Counted from the stretch's first letter, positions 49,373 through 59,481 are shown. The stretch is DNA of 64,000 nucleotides from Hyphomicrobiales bacterium (GCA_026400555.1 JAPLOW010000170.1:1-64000), one strand, 5' to 3'. The notes: a model not told the origin generated them from the letters alone. Numbers and translations: made by a program.

Positions 49373-50319
49373 AGGTAGGTGGCGGCGATCAGCACGGCGC
49401 CGGCTGCGACGCCCATGAGCTGGCTGCGCCAGTCGGTGATCATGAACATCAGCGGATCATCGGGCAGCTGCCCGCGCCGCGCCAGCACCCAGACCCGTGC
49501 CATCACATACAGCACGATCGGGCACAGCAACCAGATCAGCTGCGGATAGGTGTAAAGGCCTGAGACGGCCTTGGAGTCGACGTAAAGCGCGAGGATCAGC
49601 GCCGACACCACCGCGCTGGAAATGCCCATCTGCGACAGCGTTTCGAGATCACCCGCCTGATAGCCGCGCCCGACGCCGCGCAGGCCGACATCGTCGCCGG
49701 TGTCGCGCAGCTCGGCATAGCGTTTCAGCAAAGCCAGGCTGAAGAACAGGAACATGGCGAACGCCAGAAGCCAGGACGACAGCGCGATCCCCGTCGCGGC
49801 ATTGCCGGCCAGAATCCGCAGCATGTGCAGCGCCGCAAGCGCCAGCACATCGACCAGCAGCTTGCGCTTCAAATAGAACACGTAGATCTGCCCGAGCACC
49901 AGATAGGTCGCCAGCGCCGCCAGGAACCATTTCGGCTCCGGCATCATAAGCGACAACCCGATCGAACCGGCGAACAGCGCCGGAACCATGGCCATCGCGT
50001 GGGCCGGCTTCATCGCACCCGATGCGAGCGGACGGAAGCGCTTCACCGGATGCTTGCGGTCCGACTCGATGTCGACCAGATCATTGATCAGGTAGGTTGC
50101 CGACGCCGCCATGCAGAACGAACCGAAGGCGAGCAGCGACCACCACACCAGATAAGGGTTCAGCAACTGGTGGGCGAGCAGCAACGGCAGGAAGATCAGC
50201 GCATTCTTGGCCCAGTGATGCGGCCTCAGGGCCCTCACATAGGCCAGCAGATCCTGCGGCTGTCCCGCAACGCGCGACCGCTCAAGATGCCGTGTCGAAT
50301 GGTCCTGAATATCTGCCAC
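49369..50319 (-). CDS. UbiA-family prenyltransferase, decaprenyl-phosphate phosphoribosyltransferase-like
   Basis: YVRALRPHHWAKNALIFLPLLLAHQ...ATYLINDLVDIESDRKHPVKRFRPLASG (NDxxDxxxD); stop overlaps the start of the DprE1-like gene. Confidence 0.86.
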   Translation of the reverse strand: MADIQDHSTRHLERSRVAGQPQDLLAYVRALRPHHWAKNALIFLPLLLAHQLLNPYLVWWSLLAFGSFCMAASATYLINDLVDIESDRKHPVKRFRPLASGAMKPAHAMAMVPALFAGSIGLSLMMPEPKWFLAALATYLVLGQIYVFYLKRKLLVDVLALAALHMLRILAGNAATGIALSSWLLAFAMFLFFSLALLKRYAELRDTGDDVGLRGVGRGYQAGDLETLSQMGISSAVVSALILALYVDSKAVSGLYTYPQLIWLLCPIVLYVMARVWVLARRGQLPDDPLMFMITDWRSQLMGVAAGAVLIAATYL

Positions 50320-50506
50320 GATCACCTCGTTTCGAGGGTCGCATAGTGCGGCATGGCAGGACATCGGCCAAGGATTTTGCCATGTCATGGCTAACGCGGG
50401 CGTTAACTGCGGCATCCGGCCGAGCACTCTGCATCTGGCACGAACCATGCTCAAAACGAGGCGGACGCGCCCGGAAACCGCGGGGCGGCACCATGATTGT
50501 GCGCGG

Positions 50507-52222
50507 ATGAAACAGGAGAGGTTCAGGGTGAAACGACCGGCGCTCTATCCGATGCTCGTGCTGGCCCTGATGACCGCCGCAGCGGCGGGCCTGCTCGCTC
50601 TCCCGCTGAAACTGCCGCTCGGCGCGCTGTATTGGGACCTGTACTTCGCCATGGACGGCGCCTACCGGGTCAGCCTCGGGCAGATTCCGCACGTGGACTT
50701 CTTCGTACCTTCCGGCGCGCTGCCCTACTACCTTCTGGCGATCGCGCAGCATCTGTTCCCCGGGGCACAGCCGCTGCTGGCGGCGCAGTATGCCACCGTG
50801 CTGATCACGCTGCCTCTGATGGTGCTGGTTGTGCTCGACGCCGCCAGGCGCTCCCAGACCCTTGCCTTGTGGCTCGCCATTCCGTTCGCGCTGCTCACGC
50901 TGCTGCCCTTCAACGCGATCAGCTTCTATCCTGCTCCGGGCGTCGATGGCGTCGGACTCTACAACCGGCAAAGCGGTCTTGTGCTCTACCTGCTGGTGGC
51001 CGCCATGTTTGCAATGTCCGATGGCTACCGGCGCACCATCGTCGTGGCCATCACATTGGCGGCGCTGTTCTTTCTCAAGACCAACGCCTTCGCCCCGGCC
51101 GTGGTGCTCGTCGCTTATGGCATGGTGGCTGGGCTCGTCGGCATGAGGTCGGGCCTCGCGGCGCTGGTCAGCGCAGCCCTTCTGGCGGTCCTCATCGGCC
51201 TGCCCACCGGCATGCTGGGCCCTTACCTGTCCGACATCGCGGCAATGGCATCCCATAATGCAGGCCAGCTCGGTGGCCGCCTGTTCACGCTGCTGTCGGT
51301 CAAGTTCGACGTGATCCTGCCAGTGGCGCTGTTCGTGCTGGCGCTGCTCGCAATGGATTGGCGGGCCTGTCTCCCCTATCTGCGCCTGCTGTTCGTCGGC
51401 TCGTTGCCGGAGCGCACCCACGCGCTCAGGCAACTGCTGACGCGCGATGGGGCCATGCTCGGCGTGGCGCTGACCATGGCCATCGTGATCGAGAACCAGA
51501 ACACCGGCAGCCAGGAGTTCGCCTTCCTCTGGCCCCTGTTGCTGGTCATCCTCCTCAGATTGCCGGAACGCCTGCCCCCCGGCGCTTGGGGCAGGAACGT
51601 GGTGATGATCCTCTTCGCGGCAGCGACATTGCCGACCGCCATCAACATCCTGCACATGGCCGCGCGGACCGCCGCCGTCGCGCCGGGCTTTGTCGGGCTC
51701 GACAGGCCCGAACTGAAGGGGCTCAACCAGGTGATCATGCGCGGCCAGTACCGCAACCATGCGCTCGCCGCCCAGAAGCATTATCCGCGCACCAGGGCGA
51801 CCTACGAGGAGTTCGCCCGCGCCGGGCAGATGCCCTCGACCATCCTCTATTCCGAGATCGAGTATCAGACTTTCTATCTGCTTGATCAGGCCGATGCGAT
51901 GGCCGCCATCCGGCAGCGCGAACAGGCGCGCGGCCGCGCCTTCGAGTCGGTCTACACGCTCGGCATTCTGGACCCGATGCCCTATCTGCTCGGCAAGACG
52001 CCTATCCGGGGTGTGACCATCTCGCTCGACATCGGTCGCGGCTTTCCGGCCGCCCGCCGGGATCGGCTTGTGTCGGCGGCAAGGACCGCGGAGGTTCTGT
52101 TGCTGCCGCGTTGCCCCATCACGCCCTACATTCTCGACGTCGAGGTGATCTTCGCGCCCGTGCTGGCGGAACGCTACCGCGAGCCGCTCAATGACTGCTG
52201 GGACATCGCGCTGAAGCCCTGA
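50507..52222 (+). CDS. Multi-pass membrane protein, GT-C glycosyltransferase-like
   Basis: 571 aa, about 10 TM helices; LYWDLYFAMDGAYRVSLGQIPHVDFFVPSGALPYYLLAIAQHLF resembles acidic periplasmic loop 1 of GT-C enzymes; soluble C-terminal domain. Confidence 0.65.
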   Translation: MKQERFRVKRPALYPMLVLALMTAAAAGLLALPLKLPLGALYWDLYFAMDGAYRVSLGQIPHVDFFVPSGALPYYLLAIAQHLFPGAQPLLAAQYATVLITLPLMVLVVLDAARRSQTLALWLAIPFALLTLLPFNAISFYPAPGVDGVGLYNRQSGLVLYLLVAAMFAMSDGYRRTIVVAITLAALFFLKTNAFAPAVVLVAYGMVAGLVGMRSGLAALVSAALLAVLIGLPTGMLGPYLSDIAAMASHNAGQLGGRLFTLLSVKFDVILPVALFVLALLAMDWRACLPYLRLLFVGSLPERTHALRQLLTRDGAMLGVALTMAIVIENQNTGSQEFAFLWPLLLVILLRLPERLPPGAWGRNVVMILFAAATLPTAINILHMAARTAAVAPGFVGLDRPELKGLNQVIMRGQYRNHALAAQKHYPRTRATYEEFARAGQMPSTILYSEIEYQTFYLLDQADAMAAIRQREQARGRAFESVYTLGILDPMPYLLGKTPIRGVTISLDIGRGFPAARRDRLVSAARTAEVLLLPRCPITPYILDVEVIFAPVLAERYREPLNDCWDIALKP

Positions 52223-52287
52223 GCCCGACCTGTCCGATTGGGGCTTCTTGAACGCTGCAAAGCGGGATATAGCTCAGCCATGTTCAG

Positions 52288-52317
52288 CCCCGCGACCACA
52301 GCGTGCGGGGCCTTTTC
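52288..52317 (+). terminator. Terminator-like hairpin GCCCCGC-N11-GCGGGGC-C-TTTT before guaC
   Basis: Perfect 7-bp GC stem followed by a T run, 33 nt upstream of the guaC ATG. Confidence 0.7.
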
Positions 52318-52350
52318 ATGACCGGATGATCCAGCCCGCGAGCCTGACCG

Positions 52351-53397
52351 ATGCGCATCGAGAACGATCCGAAACTCGACTTCAAGGACGTGTTGATCCG
52401 TCCCAAGCGTTCGACGCTAGGTAGCCGCAGCGACGTCGACGTCAACCGAACCTTCCGCTTTCTCCACACCGGAACGGACTGGACCGGCTTTCCCCTGATT
52501 GCCGCCAACATGGATGTCACCGGCACGATCCCGATGGCCCGCGCGCTCAAGCGCTTCGGTGCCATGGTGGCGCTGCACAAGCACTATCCGGTGGAGACAC
52601 TGGCGGCCTTCTTCGCCACCGAGGATGCGTCAAACAGCTTCTATACGCTGGGCATCGCCGAGGCTGACCACGACAAGTTCAAGGCGGTGAAGGCGAAAGT
52701 GCCGCTCACGAAGATCTGCATCGACGTGGCCAATGGCTACACCGAGGCCTTTCTCAAGACCATCCATCGCACCCGGCATGAAAACCCCGAGGCGGTGATC
52801 ATGGCCGGTAATGTCGTCACCGGCGACATGACCGAGGCCCTGCTGCTGGCCGGCGCCGACATCGTCAAGGTCGGCATCGGCCCGGGCTCGGTCTGCACCA
52901 CCCGCAAGATGACAGGCGTTGGCTACCCCCAGCTCTCCGCCATCATCGAGTGCTCCGACGCCGCACATGGCCTCAAGGGGCAGGTCTGCGGCGATGGCGG
53001 CCTGACGGTTCCCGGCGATGTTGCGAAGGCCTATGGCGGCGGCGCCGATTTCGTCATGATGGGCGGTATGCTCTCCGGCCATGACGAATGCGAGGGCGAG
53101 ATCATCTACGACGAGAAAAACGGCAAGAAGGTCCCCGTCCGCATGCAGTTCTATGGCATGTCCTCGGACACGGCGATGAAGAAATATGCCGGAGGCGTCG
53201 CCAAGTACCGCGCTTCGGAAGGCAAGACGGTCGAGGTGCCCTATCGCGGCACGGTCGACGGCACGATGCAGGAGATCATGGGCGGCGTGCGCTCCATGAT
53301 GACCTATATCGGCGCGGTCAAGCTCAAGGAGGTGCCCAAGCGCACCACCTTCATCATGGTCGGCAGCCAGCTCAACACCGTCTTCGGGAACAGCTAG
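52351..53397 (+). CDS. guaC: GMP reductase
   Basis: [35 protein letters not shown]...[26 protein letters not shown]. Confidence 0.95.
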   Translation: MRIENDPKLDFKDVLIRPKRSTLGSRSDVDVNRTFRFLHTGTDWTGFPLIAANMDVTGTIPMARALKRFGAMVALHKHYPVETLAAFFATEDASNSFYTLGIAEADHDKFKAVKAKVPLTKICIDVANGYTEAFLKTIHRTRHENPEAVIMAGNVVTGDMTEALLLAGADIVKVGIGPGSVCTTRKMTGVGYPQLSAIIECSDAAHGLKGQVCGDGGLTVPGDVAKAYGGGADFVMMGGMLSGHDECEGEIIYDEKNGKKVPVRMQFYGMSSDTAMKKYAGGVAKYRASEGKTVEVPYRGTVDGTMQEIMGGVRSMMTYIGAVKLKEVPKRTTFIMVGSQLNTVFGNS

Positions 53398-53399
53398 GC

Positions 53400-54560
53400 G
53401 TGAGCGGAGCGGTCATCATCGGAGCCGGTCAGGCCGGCGTGCAGACAGCCGTGGAGCTGCGTGCGGCCGGATACGGCGGACCAGTGATGCTGCTTGGGGC
53501 GGAGCTGGCGCTCGACGCGCTCCTGATGCGCGGGCCGCACTTCTACAGCGAGCAGGCCATTGCGCTGCATCAGGGGGCCGACGTCACCGCGATCGACCGC
53601 GCCGCAAAGTCGGTCAAGACCGCCGACGGCCAGTGCTTCGCCTATGACCATCTCGTCCTCGCCACCGGCGCCTCTGCGCGCCCGCTTGGCTGCCCGGGCG
53701 CGGATCTGGATGGCGTCATGGTGCTGCGCAGCCGCGCCGACACCGAGGCGCTGAAGCTGCGGCTCGAAGCCGCCGCGCGGCTCGTGGTGGTGGGCGGTGG
53801 CTTTATCGGCCTTGAGGTCGCCGCAAGTGCCCGCAAGCTCGGCAAGCAGGTTACGGTGATCGAGATGCAGGACCGCCTGATGGCGCGCGCCGTCGGCCCG
53901 GACGTCTCGGCCTTCTTCGCTGAAGTGCACCGGCAGAACGGTGTCGATCTGCGCCTCGGCGATGGCATCGCGGCCATTGCCGGGCGGAATGGCGCGGTCA
54001 GTGGCGTTCGAACCTCAAGCGGGGTAGACCTTGACTGCGATATCGTCTTGGCCGGAATCGGTGTCAGCCCACGCACGCAACTGGCCGAAGCAGCCGGCCT
54101 CGGCATCGCCAATGGCATCGTTGTCGATTCCACTCAACGCACCTCCGACCCGCAGGTCTTCGCCCTGGGCGACTGCGCATCATTCCCCAATCCGCATGGC
54201 GACGGCATGATCCGGCTGGAATCGGTCCAGAACGCGGTGGATCAGGCCAAGATCGTCGCCGCCGGCATCATGGGGCACGAAGCGCGCTATCAGGCCGTGC
54301 CCTGGTTCTGGTCCGATCAATACGATCTCAAGCTCCAGATGGTCGGCCTCTCACAAGGCCATGATCATGTCGAGGAGCGTGGCAACCGCGCCGATCGCCG
54401 GTTCTCGGTGTTTTACTTCAAGGCGGGCCGCCTGATCGCAATCGACAGCATCAACCGCCCGGCCGATCACATGCGCGGACGCAGGCTGCTCGCCGCAGGC
54501 GCCGCCCCGATCACACCCGACGAGATCGACACCCATTTCGCGGCCCGAAGGGACACCTGA
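53400..54560 (+). CDS. FAD-dependent oxidoreductase, ferredoxin/rubredoxin reductase-like
   Basis: AVIIGAGQAGVQTAVELRAAGYGGPVMLLG...ATGASARPLGCPGADLDGVMVLRSRADTEALK; GTG start immediately after guaC stop. Confidence 0.9.
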   Translation: MSGAVIIGAGQAGVQTAVELRAAGYGGPVMLLGAELALDALLMRGPHFYSEQAIALHQGADVTAIDRAAKSVKTADGQCFAYDHLVLATGASARPLGCPGADLDGVMVLRSRADTEALKLRLEAAARLVVVGGGFIGLEVAASARKLGKQVTVIEMQDRLMARAVGPDVSAFFAEVHRQNGVDLRLGDGIAAIAGRNGAVSGVRTSSGVDLDCDIVLAGIGVSPRTQLAEAAGLGIANGIVVDSTQRTSDPQVFALGDCASFPNPHGDGMIRLESVQNAVDQAKIVAAGIMGHEARYQAVPWFWSDQYDLKLQMVGLSQGHDHVEERGNRADRRFSVFYFKAGRLIAIDSINRPADHMRGRRLLAAGAAPITPDEIDTHFAARRDT

Positions 54561-54650
54561 CGGCGTCGCCGGGCACCGCTCCGGATTCAGGCTTCGCCGC
54601 GCGACATCGCTGCCCTTGGAAGCGTGGCCTATCTCCGCTAGACAGATCTC

Positions 54651-54812
54651 ATGAGCGACACGGCGGATCGACCACCCCAAACGACAAGCGCCCGCTGGCT
54701 TCTGGTCGGCACCGCGGCCTGCTTTGTCGGCGCTGGCCTGCTGCTTTGGGTCCGTGAGGGCGAGCGCCTGTTCACGGACGGCCTGATTGCCGCCATCGCG
54801 CGCTGTTTCTGA
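54651..54812 (+). CDS. 53-aa single-TM protein upstream of SCO (not in ORF track)
   Basis: MSDTADRPPQTTSARWLLVGTAACFVGAGLLLWVREGERLFTDGLIAAIARCF*. Confidence 0.65.
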   Translation: MSDTADRPPQTTSARWLLVGTAACFVGAGLLLWVREGERLFTDGLIAAIARCF

Positions 54813-54837
54813 GCGCAGTCACGAGCCTGGAGTTCAG

Positions 54838-55425
54838 ATGAACAAGCGCGCCCTCATCTTGCCGGCGGCGGCCTTCCTGTTCAGCCTGGTGGCCCTCGGG
54901 CTCGCTGCGCTGTGGACCTTCGCGCCATCGCCTGAGGCGACGCGCGCCAGTTCCGTCGGCGGCCCGTTTGAACTGACGGCCATGGATGGCAAGAGGGTGC
55001 GCAGCACGGCCTTCGGAGGCGCGCCTGTGCTGGTCTTCTTCGGCTTCACCAACTGTCCGGACATCTGCCCGACCAAGCTCATGGAATTGTCGCAGATGTT
55101 CCGGGAGGCCGGACCGAAGGCTGCGAAGGTCCGCGCCCTGTTCATCACGGTCGACCCGGCCCGCGACACACCCGAGGTGCTGAAGAACTACCTGAGCAGT
55201 TTCGACGAGCGGATCATCGGCCTGACCGGCGGCCAGGACGAGATCGACGCCACGGTGAAGGCCTACCGCGCCTACTACAAGAAAGTGCCCACCTCGAACG
55301 GCGACTACACCATGGACCACACCGCCATCATCTACCTGATGGACAAGCGCGGCCAGTTTGTCGGCGCGTTCAACCTTGAGCGCTCGCCGGCCGAGGCGGC
55401 GAAAGACCTGCTGCGCTACCTCTGA
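54838..55425 (+). CDS. SCO1/SenC family protein
   Basis: VFFGFTNCPDICPTKLMELSQMF CxxxC copper site; DHTAIIYLMD conserved His. Confidence 0.94.
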   Translation: MNKRALILPAAAFLFSLVALGLAALWTFAPSPEATRASSVGGPFELTAMDGKRVRSTAFGGAPVLVFFGFTNCPDICPTKLMELSQMFREAGPKAAKVRALFITVDPARDTPEVLKNYLSSFDERIIGLTGGQDEIDATVKAYRAYYKKVPTSNGDYTMDHTAIIYLMDKRGQFVGAFNLERSPAEAAKDLLRYL

Positions 55426-55429
55426 GCGG

Positions 55430-56428
55430 TCAGTTCTTTTCGGGATTGCGGTATTGCTCGATATTGAGCCCGAATTCCGCACCCAGCCGCCCGATGGCGA
55501 CCTGCGCGTGGTAGAGTGCGATCAGCGGCGAGCCGGTCCGCGCGAGGTCGATCAACCCACGCGGCGCAGCGGCGGCCAGCAATGCCAATGACTTTGCGAC
55601 CACCTTCGCGCGGCCCAGGGCGCCGGGATTGGCCTTGTGGGCGATCAGAGCCGAGATCATGCCGTTGCGCAGCGCGCGGGCCTGGATCCAGCTGAATTCG
55701 GTCCGCCGCGCTGGCATGGTCTCCGTCATGCCCGCTTGTGACGCCCAGGCGAAGCGCACGCCACGCGCCCGGGCGCGGGTGAAGAAATCGGTGTCTCCGC
55801 CGCCCTTGTAGTCGAACGCCTCGTCGAGAGAGGGATAACCCATCTCGTCCAGCACGCTCGCGCGAATGAGATAATTTGCGCTCGAATAGAGCTGAGGAAC
55901 CGGCCCGTCGGCGCTGTAATGCGAGCGGAAGATCGGGTGGCGCCGCAGGTAGGAAAGGCCAGGATCGCTGAACACCGGCGTGACCGGGCCGCCAACAATG
56001 CCGGCTCCGGATGTCTCCGCAGCGTTCATCAGCGCGGAAAGCCAGCCGGGCAACGCTTCCTCGTCATCATCAATGCCGCAGATGAACGGCACATCCGGCA
56101 AGGTGCGACGAACATAGCTCCAGGCTGTGTTGTACGCCTTGCAGTTGCCTTGTCGCGGCTCCAGCAGCACGGCACCGATGAACCGGCCTTCCGCGAGCAT
56201 ACGTGCGGCCAGCACTGAGCCTTCGCGCCCGCCTCCGTCATTGTCGACAACCAGGATGGCGAACGGGCCGCCAAAATCCTGTGCGACCAGCGACGCGAGG
56301 GTACGCGCCAGCAGGGCCGGCCGTTTGTAGGTCGGGATGCAGACCACCGCCATGAGCGCGAGCCGGGCCAGCCCGTCGCTCTCGGCAATGACGGTCGCGG
56401 GAGCATGGTCTCGAGAAGTCGGCATCAT
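55430..56428 (-). CDS. Glycosyltransferase family 2
   Basis: VCIPTYKRPALLARTLASLVAQDFGGPFAILVVDNDGGG...FICGIDDDEEALPGWLSALM. Confidence 0.9.
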   Translation of the reverse strand: MMPTSRDHAPATVIAESDGLARLALMAVVCIPTYKRPALLARTLASLVAQDFGGPFAILVVDNDGGGREGSVLAARMLAEGRFIGAVLLEPRQGNCKAYNTAWSYVRRTLPDVPFICGIDDDEEALPGWLSALMNAAETSGAGIVGGPVTPVFSDPGLSYLRRHPIFRSHYSADGPVPQLYSSANYLIRASVLDEMGYPSLDEAFDYKGGGDTDFFTRARARGVRFAWASQAGMTETMPARRTEFSWIQARALRNGMISALIAHKANPGALGRAKVVAKSLALLAAAAPRGLIDLARTGSPLIALYHAQVAIGRLGAEFGLNIEQYRNPEKN

Positions 56429-56604
56429 CGCGGGGGTCGCAGTCGATCGAACAGTTCCAGGATCATTAGCACGGCACGCCTTAAGCTTTCCTGAGACCAG
56501 CCGTCAAAGCCTGCGCGTTTACGTTGACAGGCCGAAAGACTTGACCACTGCCTGCAAACATCGTCCTCAAGGGTGACATCGCTGAAGGACGGAACAGCAC
56601 TGAC

Positions 56605-57762
56605 GTGAAGCTGGCATTCATCACCTCGCTGCTGCCCACCCTGAAGCCCGACACCGGCTTCGAAATCGCCAATCTGGCGATTCTCGACGCCCTGCGCGCC
56701 GCCGGCCATGAGGTCACGGCCTTCGGCTTCGCCCGTCCAGACGACATGCTGCGCCCGGACCAGTCCTCTGTCCTGCTCGGCCGCATGACCATCGAAAACC
56801 ATGTTGCCGGCAAGGGCCGCAAGCTGGCCTGGGTGCTGGCGGCATTGGCCTCCGGCCTGCCGATCAACTGCGCCAAGCTGTGGCTTGAGGGGCGCAAGCA
56901 CGTCGTGGCCACCATCGCCGCAGCCGGACCGTTCGATGCGCTCGTCCTCAACTCCGTCACCATGGCAGGGGCCTTTCCCGCCCTGCGTAACCTCGCGCCC
57001 GCGCTGCTCATCGAACACAACATCGAGCACCTCTCGGCCTCCCAGAATGCCGCGCAAAGCCGCACCCCTGTCCTGCGCTGGCTGTTTGGACGTGAGGCCG
57101 CAAAGCTGCAGGTGATCGAAGCGGAATTGGCAGACGCCTGTCGCTTCATCTGGTGCCTCGCCGAAGACGACCGGCGGATGCTGGGTAAGGCGCTAGAGCC
57201 CAAGTCAGCAGTCCTGCCGCTTGTCTCGACCAGCACGGGACACAAGCTGGCCAACGACAGCGCGCCGCAGCACGATGTCGGCCTGATCGGCACCTGGACC
57301 TGGGAGCCGAACCTCATCGGCCTGAAATGGTTTCTGGCCGAGGTCGCGCCGCTGCTCCCGCAGTATCTCAAGGTAGCCGTCGCGGGCCGTGTGCCCGAAG
57401 GGCTTGCCGTGCCGGCCCATGTGCAGGTCATGGGGCGGGTGGCCGACGCGGCCGGCTTTCTCAGCGATTGCGCCGTGGTAGCGCTTGCAAGCCGGGCCGG
57501 AACTGGCGTGCAGTTAAAGACCATCGAGGCGCTGCAACTCGGCCTGCCGGCTGTCGCCACCTCCCTGTCGATGCGCGGCCTGTCAGACTTGCCTGCAAAC
57601 ATCGTGATCGCAGATGAGCCGGCCCTGTTTGCTCAGCGCCTTGCCGACCACGTGGCGGGCGTCCGCGCACGGACCATCGGGCGGCTCGACGGCGCCATCT
57701 TCATCAAGGCGCAGAAACAGGCCCTGAACAGCGCGATCAATCGGGGTCTGGCCTCCATCTGA
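56605..57762 (+). CDS. Glycosyltransferase (GT1/GT4-like)
   Basis: MKLAFITSLLPTLKPDTGFEIANLAILDALRAAGHEV...VGLIGTWTWEPNLIGLKWFLAEVAPLLP...SRAGTGVQLKTIEALQLGLPAVAT. Confidence 0.85.
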   Translation: MKLAFITSLLPTLKPDTGFEIANLAILDALRAAGHEVTAFGFARPDDMLRPDQSSVLLGRMTIENHVAGKGRKLAWVLAALASGLPINCAKLWLEGRKHVVATIAAAGPFDALVLNSVTMAGAFPALRNLAPALLIEHNIEHLSASQNAAQSRTPVLRWLFGREAAKLQVIEAELADACRFIWCLAEDDRRMLGKALEPKSAVLPLVSTSTGHKLANDSAPQHDVGLIGTWTWEPNLIGLKWFLAEVAPLLPQYLKVAVAGRVPEGLAVPAHVQVMGRVADAAGFLSDCAVVALASRAGTGVQLKTIEALQLGLPAVATSLSMRGLSDLPANIVIADEPALFAQRLADHVAGVRARTIGRLDGAIFIKAQKQALNSAINRGLASI

Positions 57763-57797
57763 TATACAGCCTTGGGTTGTAAAACGAGCCTGCTGAC

Positions 57798-59481
57798 CCA
57801 TTTGTCCAGGAAAGGACGCATTGACCACAACAAGCAACTGCTTACCCCAGCTCCGGGCATTCAGATGATCGGGCTCAACGCTGGCGCGCCGGCCTCTGGC
57901 CACCATCTGGAGTTGTACGCCCAGCTAGGCCCGGGCTACGGCGAAGGCGGCTTGCAGCCCCCACGCCTCGCCTGTCATTCCAGCACGCCATGGCGTTGGG
58001 CGTCGCCGCGCTCGATCCGGCAGCCGGCCTGTTCCGCTACGCCATCGCGCCCTCGGGACCAGGGCTGAAGCTGCTCGATGATCAGGCTCTGAAGAACCGC
58101 GCCGATGTCGTCATGATGCCGCCCGAAGCATTCCGCGCCATGCTGCGCACCCATTGCCGCGATGCGATCGTCGACCACGCTGCCCATCATCTCGGATGCC
58201 GTCATCGCGGCCAGTCCGCCGAACAGGGCTTTAGCGCCTCGCAGGCGCGCTGGTCCCTGATCGCCGGCCTGGCCTTTCTGCTGGCTGGCTGGTTCTCGCC
58301 GAATGCGACGCCGGTGATCATCGGCCTGCTGACCATGCCGCTCTTCTTCGGCCTGATACTGATCCGGCTTGGCGCGACCATCAATGCGTGGTGGCCGATT
58401 GAAAGACCGGCCTTGCGCCTGCCGGATGACCGGTTGCCGATCTACCCCGCGCTGGTGCTCCGTGCTGGTGCCGCTCTGCCGCGAGGCCGCTGTCGCCCCG
58501 CAACTGGTCGAGGCGCTGAAACTGCTCGACTCTCCGCTTCAGCGGCTCGAAATCCGGTTCATCGTGGAGGAGGACGACATCGCGACGCGCGAGGCGCTCG
58601 AAGCGACAGGCCTGCCAGCCCACATGTCGGTGCTTGCAGCACCCGACGGGATGCCGCGGACCAAGCCCCTCGCCCTCACTATCGGGCTGATAAAGGCACG
58701 CGGCGATCTCATCGCCGTGTTCGGCGCAGAAAATCGGCCCGACCCGCGCCAGTTAAGGCTGGCGGCAAACCTGATCATGCGTCTGCCGCCGGAAGTGGCC
58801 TGCCTGCAGGTGCGGCTTGTGATCGACAACTGCGACGACCGCTTTCTGGCGCGTCTGTTCGCGCTCGAATACGCCGCCCTCTTTGACGTGGTCAACGCGG
58901 GCCTGATCAGGACCGGCCTGCTGAACATGCTGGGCGGGACCAGCAACCCCTTCCGGACCGCGGCTTTGCACGAGATCGGCGGATGGGACGCCTGGAATGT
59001 GACCAAAGACGCCGACCTGGCCTTTCGCCTCGCCCGGCATGGCTACGGTATTCTCGACCTGCCTTCGGACACCCTCGAGGAGGCGCCGCCCGACCTGCCG
59101 ATCTGGTTTCGGCAACGCTTGCGCTGAATGAAGGGCTGTCTGCAGACGCTCATCACGCATCTGAGGGCGCCCATTCTGTTCTGACGCGAGGCGGGCGCCG
59201 CAGCCGCCTTCACGCTGCTGTCCCTGTGCGGCGGGGCCTTGCTAACGGTTCTGGGCTTCCCGCTGTTCGTGCTGGCAAAGGTCGTCCACCTTGTTCTGGC
59301 TGGTCCGCCGGAACCGCCAGGCATCAGTGACGCCCTGCTGGTGGGCCTCTGGCTTACCCTCTTCGTCGCCGGGCTGCTGGCGATGCTGGCGATGGGCGCA
59401 CGCCGGCGCGGCTTAACCGATCGTGCGCTATGGATCGTGCTGGCCCCGGTCTGCTACCTTCGGGTGTCAGCTGCCGCATGA
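57798..59481 (+). pseudogene. Decayed GT2 / cellulose-synthase-like glycosyltransferase
   Basis: Frame 57990..~58460 (FSASQARWSLIAGLAFLLAGW...LPIYPALV) shifts to 58369..59127 (VLVPLCREAAVAPQLVEALKLLDSPLQRLEIRFIVEEDDIATREALEATGLPAHM...GWDAWNVTKDADLAFRLARHGYGI...RQRLR*MKGCLQTLITHLRAPILF*REAG); two in-frame TGA at expected Trp codons. Confidence 0.87.

Noticed and set aside
52264-52300. tRNA-like 5' half (CGGGATATAGCTCAG) before guaC
   Set aside because: No anticodon arm or T-arm follows and stems do not close; treated as chance within a leader/terminator
59126-59190. UGA-as-Trp recoding in the GT2 gene
   Set aside because: Many other genes here stop at TGA, the same gene also has a frameshift and altered catalytic residues, so decay is the simpler reading
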